Counted from the stretch's first letter, positions 24,462-34,292 are shown. The stretch: DNA of 64,000 bases from Marisalimonas marina (GCA_038131365.1 JAYPPH010000003.1:372001-436000), one strand, 5' to 3'. Numbers and translations: made by a program. Notes: generated by a model from the letters alone, not told the origin.

Positions 24462-24710
24462 ATGAAAGCAATTATAAATATCTCTTTAAAACAAGGAGTA
24501 TTAGATCCTCAAGGTCAAGCAATCCAAAACTCTTTATCAAATCTAGGTTTTAATAATTGTAAAAATGTTAGAACAGGTAAACAAATCATTTTAGATTTTG
24601 ATAGTAATGAAAAGGACCAAGTAATTAAAGAGACAAAAAAAATGTGTGAAACTCTTCTTGTTAACACTGTTATAGAAAATTATGATATTGAAATTGTAAA
24701 GGAAACTTAA
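24462..24710 (+). CDS. purS: Phosphoribosylformylglycinamidine synthase, PurS subunit
   Basis: The 82-residue protein has the two-strand, one-helix half-barrel pattern of PurS: INISLKQGVLDPQGQAIQ at the start and NVRTGKQIILDF in the middle. It bridges PurQ and small PurL in the FGAM synthase complex. It lies 5 nt before purQ. Confidence 0.95.
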   Translation: MKAIINISLKQGVLDPQGQAIQNSLSNLGFNNCKNVRTGKQIILDFDSNEKDQVIKETKKMCETLLVNTVIENYDIEIVKET

Positions 24711-24715
24711 TTATT

Positions 24716-25414
24716 ATGCGTTCAGGTGTTGCTATTTTTCCTGGCTCTAATTGTGATAGAGATATCATCGTCGCTTTAAAAAAAATTACCTCCAAAGTAC
24801 CTTTGAAACTTTGGCATAAAGATACAGAGTTTCCAAACTTAGATTTAATCGTTTTACCTGGAGGGTTTAGTTTCGGAGATTATCTAAGGTGTGGGGCTTT
24901 AGCCGCCAGATCTCCAATTATTAGAAATATTAAAGATCATGTAAGTCGAGGTGGCGCTTTATTAGGCATATGTAACGGATTTCAAATTTTAATTGAAACT
25001 GGAATACTTCCAGGCTCATTAATAAGAAACAAAAAACTTCTTTTCACGTGTAAAGAAACAATTTTAGAAGTCCAAAAAACAATTGAAAACCCTTTTACTA
25101 AAGGGTTTAAAGATGGTTTAAACCTAAAAATTCCCGTTGCTCATAATGAGGGAAATTATTTTGCACCTGCCTCACTTTTAAATGAGTTGGATGGAGAGGG
25201 TAGGATTGCTTTTAAATATGTGAAAGGAGATAATCCTGACAGTAATATTGATTACAATCCAAATGGTTCAAGTAATGATATAGCTGGTATTTTATCAAAA
25301 AATGGAAGAGTACTAGGAATGATGCCACACCCAGAAAGAGCGATAAATCACCTTCACGGCGGAACTGACGGATTAAAATTTTTAACAAAATCTATAGAAA
25401 ATATCGTTGGTTAA
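24716..25414 (+). CDS. purQ: Phosphoribosylformylglycinamidine synthase, glutaminase subunit PurQ
   Basis: The 232-residue class I amidotransferase starts SGVAIFPGSNCDRD. The oxyanion region LPGGFSFGDYLRCGA near 48-62 and the nucleophile GICNGFQIL near 85 are clear, and the His-Glu pair is in MMPHPERAI near 205. It supplies ammonia from glutamine to PurL. The spacing to purL is 3 nt. Confidence 0.96.
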   Translation: MRSGVAIFPGSNCDRDIIVALKKITSKVPLKLWHKDTEFPNLDLIVLPGGFSFGDYLRCGALAARSPIIRNIKDHVSRGGALLGICNGFQILIETGILPGSLIRNKKLLFTCKETILEVQKTIENPFTKGFKDGLNLKIPVAHNEGNYFAPASLLNELDGEGRIAFKYVKGDNPDSNIDYNPNGSSNDIAGILSKNGRVLGMMPHPERAINHLHGGTDGLKFLTKSIENIVG

Positions 25415-25417
25415 ATA

Positions 25418-27712
25418 ATGACTGTTTCAAAAAATGCATTATATCAAAATAATAAATATGAGTTCATGGTGCAGCAGGAAAGTAACCTTGAAGCAGCATT
25501 AGAAATGGGTTTAACCAAACAAGAATTTGAACTTATTTGTCAAAAGATAAAAAAAATACCCAACAAAACTGAGTTAGGTATATTTTCAGCTATGTTTTCT
25601 GAACATTGTTCTTATAAAAGTTCAAAAAAATGGCTTAAAACGATGCCTACACAGGCCCCCCATGTAATTCAAGGTCCCGGTGAAAATGCTGGGGTTATAG
25701 ATATTGGAGACGGCCAAGCAGCCATTTTCAAAATAGAATCACATAACCATCCATCATTTATTGAACCTTATCAAGGATCTGCAACAGGAGTTGGAGGTAT
25801 TTTAAGAGATGTTTTTACTATGGGGGCAAGACCTATAGCATTACTAAATGCTCTTAGATTTGGCTCAGCACAAAAACCCTTAACCAAGCATTTAGTTTCA
25901 GGAGTTGTTAAAGGAATAGGAGGATACGGTAATTGTATTGGTATCCCAACAGTAGGTGGAGAAACAAATTTCGATAAATCTTATGATGGTAATATTTTAG
26001 TAAACGCCATGGCTGTTGGACTTGCAAATAAAGATAAGATTTTTTATTCAGCCGCCACTGGACCTAACAACCCTGTTATTTATGTTGGTGCTAAAACTGG
26101 AAGAGATGGCATTCATGGTGCAACAATGGCATCTACTGAATTTACAGATAGTAGTTCTGAAAAAAGACCAACTGTCCAAGTAGGAGATCCATTCACAGGC
26201 AAATTACTTTTAGAAGCATGCCTCGAACTAATGAATACCGATGCTGTTTTATCCATACAAGATATGGGTGCAGCTGGTTTAACAAGTTCTAGCGTTGAAA
26301 TGGCTTCAAAAGGATCATTAGGTATGTTTTTAGATTTAGACCTTGTTCCAACAAGAGAGGAGCAAATGACAAGTTACGAAATCATGCTCTCGGAGAGCCA
26401 AGAAAGAATGCTAATGATACTAAAGCCAGGTTCCGAAAATAAGGCAAAGTTAATTTTTGAAAAATGGGATCTTGACTTTGCAGTTATTGGAAAAGTGACA
26501 GATACTGGAAGATTAGTTCTTAAAAAAAATGGTTTTGAAGCTTGTAATATACCAATTACTCCCCTTGTAGAAGACGCACCAGAATATGATAGACCTTTCG
26601 AGATAAATAATAATGAAAAAATTATTGATTTAAATAAAGTCGATATTAACAAAACTATTGATGAAGTACTCATTAAGATTTTCAAAAATCCAAATATGGC
26701 AAGTAAAAAATGGATTTGGGAACAATATGATTGCTCAGTAATGGGAGATACCGTCTTATCAAGTGGTCAAAGTGATGCTGCTATTGTTAAAATACATGGC
26801 ACCGAAAAGAGGAATAGCCTTGGAAAAGGTATAGCAATGACTACTGATTGTACACCCAGGTATGTTAAAGCAAATCCAATTCAAGGAGGGATGCAGGCAG
26901 TGTGTGAAGCAGCCAGAAACATTGCAGCATCAGGGGCAAAGCCATTGGCTATAACTAATAATCTAAATTTTGGAAACCCTGAAAAAAAAGACATAATGGG
27001 AGAAATAGTTGGCGCTATTAAAGGTATATCAAAAGCGGCATCTTTTTTAAATACACCTATTGTTTCTGGAAATGTATCTTTATACAATGAAACTAATGGT
27101 AAAGGTATTTTACCAACTCCTGTTATAGGAATGGTTGGAATAATCAACGAAGTAGAAAATTGCTTAGGATTAAACGCTAAAGAGGGAAACCATCTATTAG
27201 TTTTAGGTCAATCAGAAGAATTTGTTGAAGGCTGGATTGGTTCAACTATTTATCAAGAAACAATTAACAGTGAATTTGATGGAGCACCTCCTCCTATTGA
27301 CTTAGCAAAAGAGAAAGCAATTATTGATACAATATTAACTTTAAATCAGGAAAAACTACTAACAGCTGCACACGATATTTCAGATGGTGGATTATTACCA
27401 AGTATTTGTGAAATGTTATTTAAAAATAATCTGGGTATAAATTTGAATATACCTGAAGCATTATCAAATAAAAATAGCAGGGATATTTTACTTCATTCAT
27501 GGTGTTTTGGTGAAGACCAAGGTAGAATAATTGTTGCTACCAATGATTTAGATAAAGTTAAATTACTCTTAAATAAAAATAGTATTGATTATTATACTCT
27601 TGGTAAAGTGAATTCATCTTCCAACTTGAATGTTAAGAATATAACTACTATATCAATTAAAGACGTAAAGAGTTTATACGAAAATACGCTTCCATCAATT
27701 ATGAGTAATTAA
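25418..27712 (+). CDS. purL: Phosphoribosylformylglycinamidine synthase, small PurL
   Basis: The 764-residue synthase is the small form lacking the built-in glutaminase, matching the separate purS and purQ. MFSEHCSYKSSKKWL near residue 47, FKIESHNHPSFIEPYQGSAT near 92-111, VGAKTGRDGIHGATMAS near 210-230 and AAHDISDGGLLPSICEM near 648 are the ATP and FGAR binding segments of the two repeated halves. It makes FGAM from FGAR with ATP. It is followed after 18 nt by the BolA-like gene. Confidence 0.97.
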   Translation: MTVSKNALYQNNKYEFMVQQESNLEAALEMGLTKQEFELICQKIKKIPNKTELGIFSAMFSEHCSYKSSKKWLKTMPTQAPHVIQGPGENAGVIDIGDGQAAIFKIESHNHPSFIEPYQGSATGVGGILRDVFTMGARPIALLNALRFGSAQKPLTKHLVSGVVKGIGGYGNCIGIPTVGGETNFDKSYDGNILVNAMAVGLANKDKIFYSAATGPNNPVIYVGAKTGRDGIHGATMASTEFTDSSSEKRPTVQVGDPFTGKLLLEACLELMNTDAVLSIQDMGAAGLTSSSVEMASKGSLGMFLDLDLVPTREEQMTSYEIMLSESQERMLMILKPGSENKAKLIFEKWDLDFAVIGKVTDTGRLVLKKNGFEACNIPITPLVEDAPEYDRPFEINNNEKIIDLNKVDINKTIDEVLIKIFKNPNMASKKWIWEQYDCSVMGDTVLSSGQSDAAIVKIHGTEKRNSLGKGIAMTTDCTPRYVKANPIQGGMQAVCEAARNIAASGAKPLAITNNLNFGNPEKKDIMGEIVGAIKGISKAASFLNTPIVSGNVSLYNETNGKGILPTPVIGMVGIINEVENCLGLNAKEGNHLLVLGQSEEFVEGWIGSTIYQETINSEFDGAPPPIDLAKEKAIIDTILTLNQEKLLTAAHDISDGGLLPSICEMLFKNNLGINLNIPEALSNKNSRDILLHSWCFGEDQGRIIVATNDLDKVKLLLNKNSIDYYTLGKVNSSSNLNVKNITTISIKDVKSLYENTLPSIMSN

Positions 27713-27730
27713 TTAAAGGTAGAGTTGATA

Positions 27731-27967
27731 ATGAGTATGACAGCTAATGAAATTGAAGAACTTTTGCTTGAGAGCTTTCCAAATGCGAAGATCACTATTG
27801 ATGATTTAAGAGGTGATGGTGACCATTATGCTGCTCAAATAATAACTGAAGAATTTAAGGGGAAAACTAGGGTACAACAACATCAAATGGTATATAGTGC
27901 CATGAAAGGTAAAATGGGAACAGATTTACATGCTTTAGCTCTTAATACATCTGCACCAAAAGATTAA
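27731..27967 (+). CDS. BolA-like protein
   Basis: The protein of 78 residues begins MSMTANEIEELLLESF. The KH-like BolA fold is seen in ITIDDLRGDGDHYAAQII and RVQQHQMVYSAM, with the conserved His of the second segment that helps bind an Fe-S cluster with a monothiol glutaredoxin. I choose the ATG at 27731, not the TTG at 27725, because GGTAGAG stands six bases before it. The gene precedes a glutaredoxin gene, the usual partner, by 10 nt. Confidence 0.92.
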   Translation: MSMTANEIEELLLESFPNAKITIDDLRGDGDHYAAQIITEEFKGKTRVQQHQMVYSAMKGKMGTDLHALALNTSAPKD

Positions 27968-27977
27968 GGAGATAAAA

Positions 27978-28304
27978 ATGGAACAAAATACAAAAAACAA
28001 GATTCAAGAAATCATTAATGAAAATGAAGTATTATTATTTATGAAAGGTACTCCAGTTATGCCTCAATGCGGCTTTTCTGCCGCTGTAGTTGGTGTATTA
28101 AATCATATGGGTATTGATTTTAACAGCGTTAATGTATTAGAAGACCCTGAGATTAGAGAAGGTATAAAAGAGTTTTCTGATTGGCCAACTATACCCCAGC
28201 TATATGTTAAAAAAGAATTTGTTGGCGGTTGTGACATTATCAGGGAAATGCATGAAAGTGGTGAATTAACCGATTATTTCAATGAGGCAGGTATTAACTG
28301 CTAA
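27978..28304 (+). CDS. grxD: Monothiol glutaredoxin, Grx4/GrxD type
   Basis: The 108-residue protein carries KGTPVMPQCGFSAAVVGVL near residues 24-42 with the CGFS active site, then WPTIPQLYVKKEFVGGCDII with the glutathione-binding TIPQ and GGCD turns. It carries a glutathione-ligated [2Fe-2S] cluster and works with BolA in iron-sulfur transfer and iron sensing. An AAGGAG site precedes the ATG. It is the last gene of the purine-bolA run. Confidence 0.95.
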   Translation: MEQNTKNKIQEIINENEVLLFMKGTPVMPQCGFSAAVVGVLNHMGIDFNSVNVLEDPEIREGIKEFSDWPTIPQLYVKKEFVGGCDIIREMHESGELTDYFNEAGINC

Positions 28305-28334
28305 AGTATATTTAATAATCGGTTATTTCATAAA

Positions 28335-28961
28335 TTATCTTGAATAAAATTCGATAACTAGATTAGTTTCCATTTGTACCGGATAAGGAACATCATCTGG
28401 CATAGGTATTCTTAAAAGAGATCCAGTAAACTTTGCATGGTCTACTTCAACATATTCTGGAACATCTCTTTCGGGTAATGAAGCAGCCTCAATTACAGCA
28501 GGAATATTTTTAGCTTTATCTTTTAAAGCAATTGTATCACCGACGTTAATCATCCTTGAAGGAATATTACATCTCTTTCCATTTACAAGAACATGGCCAT
28601 GATTGATTAATTGTCTACATGCAAATACAGTTGGTGCTAATTTCATTCTATAGATAATGGCGTCTAGTCTAGATTCTAAAATACCAATCAGATTTGCACC
28701 TGTATCACCCTTTTGTCTTACAGCAGCGGTATAGTATTTTTTAAATTGTTTTTCTCCAATGTTACCGTAATAGCCTTTTAATTTTTGCTTAGCCATTAAC
28801 TGCACACCATAATCAGTTGGTTTTTTTCTTCTTTGGCCATGTTGACCTGGAGCATATTCTCTGTCATTTAATGGTGATTTAGGTCTACCCCAGAGGTTAA
28901 CTCCCAATCTTCTGTCTATTTTATGTTTAGAACTTGTTCTTTTGTGATCTGACTTAGGCAT
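28335..28961 (-). CDS. rpsD: 30S ribosomal protein S4
   Basis: The 208-residue protein starts MPKSDHKRTSSKHKIDRRLG, contains SPLNDREYAPGQHGQRRKK, and has the S4 RNA-binding domain RQLINHGHVLVNGKRCNIPS near 108-127. The Cys zinc knuckle of some bacterial S4 proteins is absent. S4 nucleates 16S rRNA folding and is often an autoregulator. Here rpsD is a single gene with its own promoter and a leader that can fold, which suggests feedback control of its own mRNA. Confidence 0.97.
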   Translation of the reverse strand: MPKSDHKRTSSKHKIDRRLGVNLWGRPKSPLNDREYAPGQHGQRRKKPTDYGVQLMAKQKLKGYYGNIGEKQFKKYYTAAVRQKGDTGANLIGILESRLDAIIYRMKLAPTVFACRQLINHGHVLVNGKRCNIPSRMINVGDTIALKDKAKNIPAVIEAASLPERDVPEYVEVDHAKFTGSLLRIPMPDDVPYPVQMETNLVIEFYSR

Positions 28962-28992
28962 TTTTTACCCTTATTTTTACCGCAATATAGCA

Positions 28993-29050
28993 GTGGATTA
29001 TTCCAATCAGAAGTAAACTTCGGGATTATTAACACCACGTTAAAATCCAC
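28993..29050 (-). promoter_or_regulatory. Candidate structured leader of rpsD
   Basis: On the mRNA, GUGGAUU (29050-29044) pairs perfectly with AAUCCAC (28999-28993), enclosing GAAG-UUUA-CUUC (29021-29010). The structure ends about 31 nt before the start codon. It fits a binding site for S4 on its own message, by analogy with ribosomal-protein leaders. No known motif was matched. Confidence 0.35.
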
Positions 29051-29070
29051 ATTATCGGAAATTACTTCGA

Positions 29071-29098
29071 AAAATACTTACAATTAATGAAAAGTCAA
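29071..29098 (-). promoter_or_regulatory. Candidate sigma-70 promoter of rpsD
   Basis: TTGACT (29098-29093) and TATTTT (29076-29071) are 16 nt apart on the minus strand. The -35 box overlaps the last codon of trmJ. A start near 29064 would give a leader of about 100 nt. Confidence 0.45.
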
Positions 29099-29853
29099 GT
29101 ACGATTTGAAATTCCTGATAACGATCTAATTATTCCATGGAGTGTCCTTAGATCCTGATGACTTAGTGATGCCCTATTAAATAAACTTCTAATATTTCTC
29201 TTAACTGTAGGAGCCATTTCTGCTGAATAAAAAAAACCAGACTCTGTCAAAAGGTTGTCCAGCTGTTCATAGAAGTATTCTCTATCTCCTACGTTTGCAA
29301 GTTCTGTACTCTTTTTTAATTTTTTATTGATAATGATTTCATCTTTTTGGTTTTGGTACTTTCTTTTTAATTTATCCCACTCCCAACATATTAGTAATAC
29401 TGCTTGAGACAAATTTAATGATGAAAAATTCTGATTAATAGGAAAAGATATCGTGAAATCAGCTTGCACCACTTCATCATTTGATAATCCAGACTGTTCT
29501 GCTCCAAACAAAAAACCTACTGACCCACCATTTTTTACATGATCATAAGACTTTTTAATTGCCTCAAAAATATCTATAGACTTTGTTCCTACTACTCGCT
29601 TTCTAGCAGTAGTTGCAAATAGGAGGGATATATCCGTTGTTGCATCTCTCAATGAGTTAAAAATCTGTGCTTTGTTTAAAACACTTTCTGCACCAGCTGA
29701 GACCGCATATGCAGATTTGTTAGGCCACCCATCTCTTGGATTAATTAACCTTAATTTTTCAATTTCAAAATTTTTCATTGCCCTAGCCGTTGAACCTATA
29801 TTTTCACCTAGCTGGGGATTTGACAAAATTATGTTAGGAGTTAATTCTATCAT
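29095..29853 (-). CDS. trmJ: tRNA (cytidine/uridine-2'-O)-methyltransferase TrmJ
   Basis: The 252-residue protein is a SPOUT-class methyltransferase. LSNPQLGENIGSTARAMKNF near residues 10-29 is motif 1, FLFGAEQSGLSNDEV near 114-128 is motif 2, and INQNFSSLNLSQAVLLICWE near 140-159 is motif 3 of the knot. A C-terminal helical extension, as in TrmJ, is present. It methylates ribose 32 in tRNA anticodon loops. It lies 12 nt downstream of cysS on the same strand. Confidence 0.92.
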   Translation of the reverse strand: MIELTPNIILSNPQLGENIGSTARAMKNFEIEKLRLINPRDGWPNKSAYAVSAGAESVLNKAQIFNSLRDATTDISLLFATTARKRVVGTKSIDIFEAIKKSYDHVKNGGSVGFLFGAEQSGLSNDEVVQADFTISFPINQNFSSLNLSQAVLLICWEWDKLKRKYQNQKDEIIINKKLKKSTELANVGDREYFYEQLDNLLTESGFFYSAEMAPTVKRNIRSLFNRASLSHQDLRTLHGIIRSLSGISNRT

Positions 29854-29865
29854 CTAATAAAAGTA

Positions 29866-31239
29866 TTAAACTCTTCGCCATATTGTTTTATCTGGTTGAT
29901 CTTCAAGCACAATTTTAAAATTCAAAAGATTATCTCTAATTTTATCAGCTTTTTTAAAGTCCTTTTCTTTTTTAGCATTTTGTCTTTCTAAAATTAGATT
30001 ATTAATTTCTTCTTCTGTTAAATCATTAACTAATCCTTCATGATTATGAGAATTATTTCTAAATTTAAACCAATCTTCAGAAGAGTAAGATAAAATACCA
30101 AGGATTTTATTAGAGTTTTTTAATAATTGCGCACATTCTTTGCTTCCTTTATTAGCTTGATCTGCAAGATAATGAAGCCTAGCTAAAGCCTTAGGCGTAT
30201 TTAAATCATCATAAAGATAACTCATTATTTTTTCATCTGCCTCACCATCAACACTAAAACCTTCAACAGCTCTGTATAGTCTAGATAGTGATTTTTTAGC
30301 CTCTACTAGAGAGTTTTGTGAAAAATTTAGAGGGGCCCTATAATGTGCTTGTATTAATGCGTATCTAATAACCTCGCCATTAAATTCAGAAAGTAAATCA
30401 CGAATTGTAACAAAGTTACCAAGTGATTTAGACATTTTTTGTCCTTCAGAATTAACATAACCATTATGAATCCAGAAGTTTGCCATTATATCTTTATTAT
30501 TTGCACAGCATGACTGTGCAATTTCATTTTCATGATGAGGAAATATTAAATCAAGACCACCAGCGTGAATATCAAAGTGTTTGCCTAAATATTTTTTACT
30601 CATTGCTGAGCATTCAATATGCCACCCAGGACGTCCTCGTCCCCATGGGCTTTCCCATCCTGGTTGATCACTTGAAGATGGCTTCCAGAGGATGAAATCA
30701 CCTGGGTTTTCTTTGTAGTTTTCCACATCAACTCTTGCACCAGAAACCATCTCTTCTAGAGATCTACCAGATAGAGATCCATAATTTTTATATTTATCAA
30801 TAGAGAAAATAACATGCTTTGAAGATAAATAAGCAAAACCCTTATCAATTAAAGTGGTTATCATTTCAATCATTTCATTAATATGATCAGTAGCCTTGGG
30901 TTCAAAATCTGGTTTTAAATTTCTTAATGAATCACAATCATGATGAAAATTTTTAATTGTTTTATTAGTTAACTGTGAAATTGATATACCTTCTTCTAAC
31001 GCCCTCTTATTAATTTTATCATCAATATCAGTAATATTTCTTACATATGTAACTTTCGGATATTTTTTTCTCAGTAATCTCACTAAAATATCAAATACAA
31101 CCAAAGGCCTAGCATTTCCAATATGAATGAAATCGTAAACAGTGGGGCCACAAGCATATATTTTTATGTTCTCACTATCTACTGGCTCAAAGACCATTAC
31201 TTTTCTTTTAGCAGTATTATAAAGTTTTAAGTTATTCAT
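29866..31239 (-). CDS. cysS: Cysteinyl-tRNA synthetase
   Basis: The 457-residue class I synthetase has IYACGPTVYDFIHIGNARPL near residues 27-46 (zinc Cys and HIGN), GRPGWHIECSAMSKKYLG near 206-223 with another zinc ligand, GGLDLIFPHHENEIAQS, and the KMSKSLGN loop near 268. It charges tRNA-Cys. Length is normal. It is 17 nt after gltX on the same strand, in a run of translation genes. Confidence 0.96.
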   Translation of the reverse strand: MNNLKLYNTAKRKVMVFEPVDSENIKIYACGPTVYDFIHIGNARPLVVFDILVRLLRKKYPKVTYVRNITDIDDKINKRALEEGISISQLTNKTIKNFHHDCDSLRNLKPDFEPKATDHINEMIEMITTLIDKGFAYLSSKHVIFSIDKYKNYGSLSGRSLEEMVSGARVDVENYKENPGDFILWKPSSSDQPGWESPWGRGRPGWHIECSAMSKKYLGKHFDIHAGGLDLIFPHHENEIAQSCCANNKDIMANFWIHNGYVNSEGQKMSKSLGNFVTIRDLLSEFNGEVIRYALIQAHYRAPLNFSQNSLVEAKKSLSRLYRAVEGFSVDGEADEKIMSYLYDDLNTPKALARLHYLADQANKGSKECAQLLKNSNKILGILSYSSEDWFKFRNNSHNHEGLVNDLTEEEINNLILERQNAKKEKDFKKADKIRDNLLNFKIVLEDQPDKTIWRRV

Positions 31240-31256
31240 GATTAATGCATTACAAA

Positions 31257-32585
31257 CTATTTATTAGTTAGCCTTTCTAAAACTTTTCCTCTTCCCATTA
31301 AGAAAACAAGGGTTGCCATTTCTGGTCCTTTATTCTGTCCTGTTAAACACATCCTTAGGGGATTATACAATTCTTTACCTTTCCTGCCAGTTTCTTCCAT
31401 TAATATACTTGTCCAATTAGTCCAGGTATTTTTATCAAAATTACCCTCAGGTAGAGTTTCAAGTGCAGTATTTAAGAAGTTTTCATCATTATATTTTGGT
31501 TCTATATTTCCATATATTATATTCCACCACAGCTCTAATTCTTCGAGATTTTCAATATTTCCTTTCACCAACTCCCAAAAATCTGACGAGATTTTAAAAT
31601 TAAATTTTTTTAATTGGTTTGAAATATCAGAAAAGTCCAGCATCTTAAATAATTTTGAATTTAATCCTCTTAATTCATTTTTATCAAATTTAGGTTTAGA
31701 TTTCCCAAACTTACTTATATCGAAATCACTAATAATTTGATTTATATCTCTAAAAATTTCAATAGCATCTGAGGACCCTACCTTTGATAACAAGGATGAA
31801 ATGGCCATCGGCTGAAACCCCTCATCTTTTAAATCCCTTAATGAAATACTACCCAAACGTTTAGAAAGACCCGCACCAGAAATATCTGTTAATAAAGATA
31901 AATGTCCTAAATTAGGTGGTGAAGATTCTAGAGCTTCAAACAACTGTATTTGAGCAGCTGAATTAGTCATATGGTCTTCACCTCTTAGGATATCTGTTAC
32001 CTCAAAATCTATATCGTCAACCACTGATGCTAAGGTATAAATAACTCTTCCATCCTCTCTGATAATCACTGGATCTGATAAATTAGACATATTATATTGA
32101 CTAGTTCCTTTAACTAGGTCATTCCAATTAACATCCTTATGATCTAATAAAAACCTATAATGAGGTGATCTGCCTTTGGCCTTAAGATCTGCAATATCTG
32201 AGTCCGATAAATTTAAAGCAGATCTATCATAAATTGGTGGTTTACCAGATGATAATTGTTTTTTTCTCTTTAATGACAACTCTTCGGCAGTTTCAAAACA
32301 TGGATATGCCCTTTTTTTATCAAGTAACTTCTGCAGTGCTTGATCGTAATAAGATAATCTAGACGATTGTTTTTCTAGACTATCCCAATTAATTCCTACC
32401 CAACTTAAATCTTCTTTGATTGCATCTTCATATTTTTTTAAAGATCTTTCATCATCTGTATCATCTATCCTTAGCATAAAATGACCATTTTTATTTTTTG
32501 CAAATAAAAAGTTTATTAGTGCTGTTCTAAAATTTCCAATATGTAAATATCCAGTTGGACTAGGTGCAAATCTAACTTTAGTCAT
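31257..32585 (-). CDS. gltX: Glutamyl-tRNA synthetase
   Basis: The 442-residue class I synthetase begins VRFAPSPTGYLHIGNFRTAL, the HIGH-motif region. ILRGEDHMTNSAAQIQLFEA near 202-221 binds glutamate and ATP, and GLSKRLGS stands in place of KMSKS. The protein is somewhat shorter than the approximately 470-residue E. coli enzyme. Whether it is the only GluRS of the genome, or one of two with different tRNA choice, cannot be read here. Confidence 0.94.
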   Translation of the reverse strand: MTKVRFAPSPTGYLHIGNFRTALINFLFAKNKNGHFMLRIDDTDDERSLKKYEDAIKEDLSWVGINWDSLEKQSSRLSYYDQALQKLLDKKRAYPCFETAEELSLKRKKQLSSGKPPIYDRSALNLSDSDIADLKAKGRSPHYRFLLDHKDVNWNDLVKGTSQYNMSNLSDPVIIREDGRVIYTLASVVDDIDFEVTDILRGEDHMTNSAAQIQLFEALESSPPNLGHLSLLTDISGAGLSKRLGSISLRDLKDEGFQPMAISSLLSKVGSSDAIEIFRDINQIISDFDISKFGKSKPKFDKNELRGLNSKLFKMLDFSDISNQLKKFNFKISSDFWELVKGNIENLEELELWWNIIYGNIEPKYNDENFLNTALETLPEGNFDKNTWTNWTSILMEETGRKGKELYNPLRMCLTGQNKGPEMATLVFLMGRGKVLERLTNK

Positions 32586-32633
32586 ACTTAATTCCCAATT
32601 ATTAAAATTATATAATATTGTGATGCAGAATAT

Positions 32634-34292
32634 TTAATTCCAATTTATAAAACCACTAGTCAAAGGATATCTCCTATCCCTTCCAAAAGCTTTTTCGGTC
32701 ACCTTGGGACCTGGTGCTGATTGAAATCTTTTATATTCTGATCTAGATAGCAACATAGAAACCTTCTTAACATCATTAGCATTGTAGCCTTGCTGGACTA
32801 TTTCATTTAATGAAAGGTTTTCTTCAACTAATTTTTTTAATATACCATCAAGGATATCGTATTCAGGCAAACTATCTGTATCTTTTTGATCTTCTCTTAA
32901 TTCAGCACTTGGAGGTTTAGTTATTATTCTTTCTGGAATTACTATTCCATCTGGTCCTAAGAACCCATCAGGTTTATTTTCGTTTCTCCACTTACATAAA
33001 TTAAAAACATCTGTTTTCCAAACATCCTTTATTGCAGCAAAACCACCACACATATCACCGTATAATGTAGCGTACCCTACTGCATATTCAGATTTGTTAC
33101 CTGTGGCTAAAACCATAAAACCATATCTATTTGAAACTGCCATCAAAATTAAACCTCTTAATCTTGATTGAATGTTTTCTTCTGTAATTCCTGGGGGCAC
33201 GATAGGACCTTTAAAATCATTTAAAATTTTATCAATCGTATTCATGCCATTTTCTATTTCTATGAAAGAATATTCTATTCCTAAATTTGACGATGCCAAT
33301 TTTGCATCTTCTAAACTTTCTTTGCTAGTAAACGGGCTTGGCATCATCACTGCTTTGACAAGATTAGGGCCAAGGGCGTCAGTAGCAATAGCAGCTACTA
33401 AAGCAGAATCTATTCCGCCAGACATTCCAAGAACAACACCTGGAAAACCATTATTTAGAACATAATCTCTAACACTTAAAACCAATGATTTATAAAGAGA
33501 CTCTGTCCTTGAAGAAACTCTTTCAATATTATCTTCAATGATCCATGAATTTTCTTTTTTATTTAATTCAATTTTTAATACTTGTTCTTCAAAATCTTTT
33601 AGTTGTACTTTTAATTTTCCTTGCTCGTTTAGGCAAAAAGAAGCTCCATCAAACACTAACTCATCCTGCCCACCTACCCTATTAAGATAGATAAGAGGAA
33701 GTTTAGATTCTAATACTCTTGAAACTGCTACAGATGTTCTCTGGTCATTTTTTTTTGTTGAGTATGGAGATGCATTAATCGAAAGAATTATTTCTGCACC
33801 TGTTTCAGATAAACATTCTATAACAGTCTCTGTCCATATGTCCTCACAAATAGGTAATCCAAACAATACACCTCTTATTTCAACTGGACCAGAAAGTGAT
33901 CCAGAAGAAAATATTCTTTGTTCATCAAAAACGCCAGTATTTGGAAGATTATGTTTGTCTCTAACTGATATAATTTTTCCATTATCCAACACGAAAACAG
34001 AGTTTTTTAAGAGACCTTTATCTCTTCTAGGAGCTCCTATTACAATTGCAGCCTTCCCATCGCCTGTAAGACTGGCAAGTTGGTTTATTTCATTTTCAAC
34101 GAGATCTAGAAAATCATTTCTGAGCACAAGATCATCGATAGGATAGCCAGTTAAATACAACTCAGGCAAAGCTATAATATCTATATTTTCACCTAAATCA
34201 TCTCTAATTTTTAATAATTTAGATACGTTTCCCTTAATATCGCCAACTTTTGGGTTTAATTGGGCTAGGGCAATATAAATTTTCTTGTTCAT
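32634..34292 (-). CDS. nadE: Glutamine-dependent NAD+ synthetase
   Basis: The 552-residue protein has an N-terminal nitrilase-type amidase with the Glu-Lys-Cys triad (ALPELYLTGYPIDDLV, VRDKHNLPNTGVFDEQR, FGLPICEDIWTE). The C-terminal synthetase has VVLGMSGGIDSALVAAI near 288 as the PP-loop. It makes NAD from deamido-NAD with glutamine as nitrogen donor. It lies 23 nt after the nicotinate phosphoribosyltransferase gene on the same strand, so two successive parts of NAD salvage are together. Confidence 0.96.
   Translation of the reverse strand: MNKKIYIALAQLNPKVGDIKGNVSKLLKIRDDLGENIDIIALPELYLTGYPIDDLVLRNDFLDLVENEINQLASLTGDGKAAIVIGAPRRDKGLLKNSVFVLDNGKIISVRDKHNLPNTGVFDEQRIFSSGSLSGPVEIRGVLFGLPICEDIWTETVIECLSETGAEIILSINASPYSTKKNDQRTSVAVSRVLESKLPLIYLNRVGGQDELVFDGASFCLNEQGKLKVQLKDFEEQVLKIELNKKENSWIIEDNIERVSSRTESLYKSLVLSVRDYVLNNGFPGVVLGMSGGIDSALVAAIATDALGPNLVKAVMMPSPFTSKESLEDAKLASSNLGIEYSFIEIENGMNTIDKILNDFKGPIVPPGITEENIQSRLRGLILMAVSNRYGFMVLATGNKSEYAVGYATLYGDMCGGFAAIKDVWKTDVFNLCKWRNENKPDGFLGPDGIVIPERIITKPPSAELREDQKDTDSLPEYDILDGILKKLVEENLSLNEIVQQGYNANDVKKVSMLLSRSEYKRFQSAPGPKVTEKAFGRDRRYPLTSGFINWN

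Noticed and set aside
31257..32585. gltX with non-canonical GLSKRLGS loop as evidence for a mischarging GluRS
   Set aside because: Such variants occur in ordinary GluRS enzymes; nothing in the window shows misacylation of tRNA-Gln.
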